From positions 62,001 to 126,000 of the forward strand of contig CALHPK010000002.1 of the NCBI GenBank assembly GCA_938036315.1: a stretch of 64,000 bases of DNA, written 5' to 3'. Source of the DNA: an uncultured bacterium (GTDB lineage: Bacteria; Calescibacteriota; Calescibacteriia; Calescibacteriales; Calescibacteriaceae). The notes below the pieces were generated by a model. The model was not told where the DNA came from. It did no database searches and saw nothing but the letters and a program-made list of their open reading frames with translations. The translations under genes and the position numbers were made by a program. Numbering within the stretch: the stretch's first letter is position 1; every line of letters starts with the position of its first letter. This document shows, piece after piece, positions 61,572-64,000 of the stretch.

Positions 61572-62117
61572 ATGAAAAAGAAGACCAACAGCAAGAAAAG
61601 GAAAGATGAAAAGAATGGCAAGGAAAGAATAGTAGAAATAGAGACAAAAAAACCAGTTACTGCAGTATCTTATGATAGAAATCAGGCAAAAATAACAATA
61701 ATAGGAGTTCCAGATAGACCGGGAATTGCTAAAGCAATATTCAAGCCTCTGGGGGATGCGGGGATAAGTGTTGATATGATAGTTCAGAATGTCTCTCAAG
61801 ATGGACTTACAGATATAACATTCACGGTAAAAAGAGCAGAGTTGAAAAAATCCTTAGAAGTTGTATCACAAGTTGCTAAAAGTATGGGATTCAAATCAGT
61901 TACATTCGATGACAAAATAGCAAAAGTCTCAATAGTGGGTACAGGAATGAGAGATAGACCAGGAATAGCGGCACGCATGTTTGAGATACTCGCTGATGCC
62001 GGAATAAACATAGAGATGATATCTACCTCAGAGATAAAAATCTCATGCGTCATAAAGGAAAAATTTGTCGAACTTGCGGTAAGAGAACTACACGAAGGCT
62101 TTGGACTCGATAAATAG
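61572..62117 (+). CDS. Free-standing aspartokinase regulatory (tandem ACT) subunit
   Basis: At 181 residues this matches only the C-terminal regulatory half of aspartate kinase. The first ACT domain has [18 protein letters not shown]...[22 protein letters not shown]. The second has [21 protein letters not shown]...[17 protein letters not shown]. The catalytic kinase domain is missing, and the sequence upstream of the ATG is a 271-bp non-coding gap. Instead there is a Lys-rich 25-residue N terminus. In Bacillus and Thermus a similar beta subunit is made from an internal start within lysC; here it has its own gene. It probably binds lysine or threonine and regulates a kinase encoded elsewhere. 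TATAGT lies 4 nt before the ATG. Confidence 0.85.
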   Translation: MKKKTNSKKRKDEKNGKERIVEIETKKPVTAVSYDRNQAKITIIGVPDRPGIAKAIFKPLGDAGISVDMIVQNVSQDGLTDITFTVKRAELKKSLEVVSQVAKSMGFKSVTFDDKIAKVSIVGTGMRDRPGIAARMFEILADAGINIEMISTSEIKISCVIKEKFVELAVRELHEGFGLDK

Positions 62118-62180
62118 TAATTAAATAGTCGAAACAAATTCAATCTCTGATCAACACTAAATAAATATTAAAACAAAAAT

Positions 62181-62186
62181 TAAAAT
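62181..62186 (+). promoter_or_regulatory. -10-like element of the glycosyltransferase-methyltransferase gene
   Basis: TAAAAT ending 7 nt before ATG 62194. An earlier out-of-frame ATG lies within those 7 nt and is followed at once by a stop codon. Confidence 0.45.
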
Positions 62187-62193
62187 TTATGTA

Positions 62194-63567
62194 ATGATTT
62201 CAATTGTATGTGTCTATAATAATAAAGACATACTTGAAAGATATTTATTGAAAAGTCTCAGAACTCAAACAGTTCAATATGAATTCATAGGGCTAAACAA
62301 TGAAAAAGGTGTATACAGATCTGCTGCAGAAGCCTTGAATGAAGGGGGCTCCAGGGCAAAAGGTAAATACATAATGTTTGTTCATCAAGATGTTGAACTA
62401 AGCTCGGAAAACTGGCTAGCGGAAGCAGAAAATATTTTAGATAAGCTCGAAAACTTAGGCATAGCAGGAGTGGCAGGAAAAGCAGATAGCAGAGGTGTAG
62501 TAACAAATATAACACATGGTATACCACCCAGACCAGCCGGCACTATAATGATCAATTCTCCGTATGAAGTTCAAACTGTCGATGAATGCTTAGCTATTAT
62601 CCCTAAAGCTGTTTTTAGTACTCTGAAATTTGATGAAAACACCTGCGACGGGTGGCACCTTTATACTGTTGACTATTCCCTAAGTGTCAGGAAATTGGGA
62701 CTAAAAGCTTACTGCCTACCACTACCATGCTACCATGTAGGAGGCCAAACTACTATTGGAAAAATTCCTCAAGATTATTATTTAACCTTGAAGAAAATTT
62801 GTGAAAAACACAAAGATTACCCTGTAATCCACACTACAAACGGTGACTGGACCCCGAATCCTCTGAACAAAAAAAGCAACTTTTACTATGAGTCAGCAAG
62901 GAAAGACGTTATTGATTTTATCTTTCGTCATAATCTTCCGCACGAAAGAATTTTAGAAATCGGATGTGCCAAAGGACTTACCGGCAGAATTATCAGAAAA
63001 CTCGGTAAAACCTCAGAATACATCGGAATAGAAATATCGGAGGAAGCAACATCAGAGGCTAAAAAACACATTGATAAAGTAATCGTAGGAGATATAGAAA
63101 AAATCAATTTAGAAGATTACGGAATAAAGAAGGATTCGATTGATCTGATTCTCTGCCTTGATGTACTTGAACATCTTTATAATCCCTGGAAGGTGCTTTC
63201 TGATTTGCAGGAGTACCTAAGATATGGTGGATATCTTGTTGCCTCAATTCCAAACGTACAAAACATCAGTATTATAAACAGTCTGGTAAACGGAAGATGG
63301 AGCTATGAAGAAGCAGGTTTGCTTGACTCAACTCACATCAGATTCTTCACCCTACACGAAATAATCAATATGTTCTCAATCTCTGGTCTCTCTCCAGAAA
63401 TAGTTGAGTATATCCTAAATCCACCACTTGATTTAAACACTCTGAAAGATACAGATAACATTATTAGTCTTGAAAAGGTCATCTTACGAGGACTCTCTAA
63501 AGCGGAGGTTATCAAATTATTTGCATATCAATATCTTGTGGCAGGCAAAAAGCCTTCAAGAAAGTAA
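62194..63567 (+). CDS. Fusion of a GT-A glycosyltransferase domain and a SAM methyltransferase domain
   Basis: A 457-residue two-domain protein. Residues 1-210 look like a short GT2-type transferase: MISIVCVYNNKDILERYL, IMFVHQDVELSSENWL with HQD in place of DxD, and DGWHLYTVDYSLSVRKLG. Residues about 235-400 are a class I methyltransferase with motif I ILEIGCAKGLTGRII, IGIEISEEAT and LILCLDVLEHLYNPWKVL. The combination is used in surface polysaccharide synthesis, where a sugar is added and then methylated, or a terminal group is capped. Donor and acceptor are unknown. No Shine-Dalgarno sequence is present. Confidence 0.82.
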   Translation: MISIVCVYNNKDILERYLLKSLRTQTVQYEFIGLNNEKGVYRSAAEALNEGGSRAKGKYIMFVHQDVELSSENWLAEAENILDKLENLGIAGVAGKADSRGVVTNITHGIPPRPAGTIMINSPYEVQTVDECLAIIPKAVFSTLKFDENTCDGWHLYTVDYSLSVRKLGLKAYCLPLPCYHVGGQTTIGKIPQDYYLTLKKICEKHKDYPVIHTTNGDWTPNPLNKKSNFYYESARKDVIDFIFRHNLPHERILEIGCAKGLTGRIIRKLGKTSEYIGIEISEEATSEAKKHIDKVIVGDIEKINLEDYGIKKDSIDLILCLDVLEHLYNPWKVLSDLQEYLRYGGYLVASIPNVQNISIINSLVNGRWSYEEAGLLDSTHIRFFTLHEIINMFSISGLSPEIVEYILNPPLDLNTLKDTDNIISLEKVILRGLSKAEVIKLFAYQYLVAGKKPSRK

Positions 63568-63673
63568 CACCAACTGACATTTCCAAAAAAATTTGCTTTT
63601 TCTTACATTAAATGAATCTACATTACCATAAGAAAAGTATTTCGATAAAAATATCAATTTGATAAAAGATATC

Positions 63674-63680
63674 AGGAGGT
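63674..63680 (+). promoter_or_regulatory. Shine-Dalgarno site of hppA
   Basis: AGGAGGT 10 nt before ATG 63691. Confidence 0.65.
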
Positions 63681-63690
63681 TATACAAGAT

Positions 63691-64000
63691 ATGCAACTAG
63701 AAAGCGTTCTTTTAACTTTGGTAATAGGCATATCCATAATAGGAGTCATCTCAGCTTACTATTTTGCGAGATGGGTTCTAAAATACGATACAGGTACCCC
63801 TGAAATGAGAGCTATATCAGATGCCATAAAAGAAGGTGCAGAAGCATTCTTGAATAGGCAATACAGAACCATAATATCAATATCCCTTCCCCTGGCAGTT
63901 GCTATATTTCTTGGCTATGGACTTATAAGAGAACATAAACCATTTGATCCGGTATCGTCCTCCCTTGAGCTTGCCATATGGATCACGCTATCTTTTATCC
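63691..64000 (+). CDS. hppA: Membrane-bound ion-translocating pyrophosphatase (5' part only)
   Basis: The enzyme couples pyrophosphate hydrolysis to H+ or Na+ pumping. Only the first 103 codons lie in the window. The first membrane helix (LLTLVIGISIIGVISAYYFARWVL) is followed by the family's conserved segment GTPEMRAISDAIKEGAEAFLNRQYRTI, split here as GTPEMRAISDAIKEGAE and AFLNRQYRTI. A second hydrophobic stretch (ISISLPLAVAIFLGYGL) comes next. A strong Shine-Dalgarno sequence fixes the start. The ion specificity depends on residues beyond the window. Confidence 0.88.
   Translation, partial: MQLESVLLTLVIGISIIGVISAYYFARWVLKYDTGTPEMRAISDAIKEGAEAFLNRQYRTIISISLPLAVAIFLGYGLIREHKPFDPVSSSLELAIWITLSFI

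Overview
This 64 kb window is AT-rich bacterial chromosome from what looks like a hyperthermophilic Gram-negative organism. A full-length reverse gyrase (42858-46652) points to growth at very high temperature. An outer membrane is implied by a LolA-like carrier, several putative lipoproteins and a surface-polysaccharide cluster. FliN (flagellum), a type IV pilin, a diguanylate cyclase with an intact I-site, a NuoG-like Fe-S protein and a membrane pyrophosphatase suggest a motile, respiring cell. I cannot name the phylum from sequence alone; deep-branching thermophiles such as Aquificota-like or Calescamantes-like lineages are guesses. I see no insertion sequence, prophage, CRISPR array or other sign of an inserted island.

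Layout. 1-15.7 kb: housekeeping genes in scattered order (priA end, uvrA, rplK-mnmE, a tethered c-type cytochrome, hemB, secA, a lone cNMP-binding protein, rplU with an overlapping ABC ATPase, murF, a Xer recombinase). 15.7-31.6 kb: fliN, a class II aldolase, glutamate synthase, a division transpeptidase, an acyl-CoA dehydrogenase, a large unknown exported protein, lolA-radA-pilin and rtcB. 31.6-39.2 kb: tRNA-Glu followed directly by bacterioferritin, a second large unknown lipoprotein, dxr, a cysteine-rich permease operon and a glycosyltransferase. 39.5-49.5 kb: guaB, mutL, reverse gyrase, a methyltransferase, adk and a UbiA-family prenyltransferase. 49.6-52.5 kb: tRNA-Pro followed directly by thioredoxin and a SufB/D protein, then a diguanylate cyclase. 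52.7-64 kb: an SDR, NuoG-like protein, a sugar-nucleotide and glycosyltransferase operon, a HerA-like ATPase with a glycosyltransferase, a free-standing aspartokinase-type ACT protein, a glycosyltransferase-methyltransferase fusion and the start of hppA.

The most unusual feature is expression architecture. At least a dozen genes have a TATAAT/TAAAAT-like -10 hexamer ending only 6-11 nt before the start codon and no Shine-Dalgarno sequence, which predicts leaderless mRNAs. A minority (gltB, adk, hppA, the permease-associated small genes, the second lipoprotein, the diguanylate cyclase, the Gfo/Idh gene) have strong GGAGG sites. Both tRNA genes in the window end in an encoded CCA and are followed after 6 and 9 nt by the ATG of a protein gene (trxA and bfr). 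Processing of the tRNA 3' end would therefore itself create a near-leaderless mRNA.

The genome is compact. Four convergent pairs overlap at their 3' ends by 26-42 bp. Ribosomal protein genes stand outside their usual operons. Many short gaps carry 12-23 bp tandem duplications in two to three copies.
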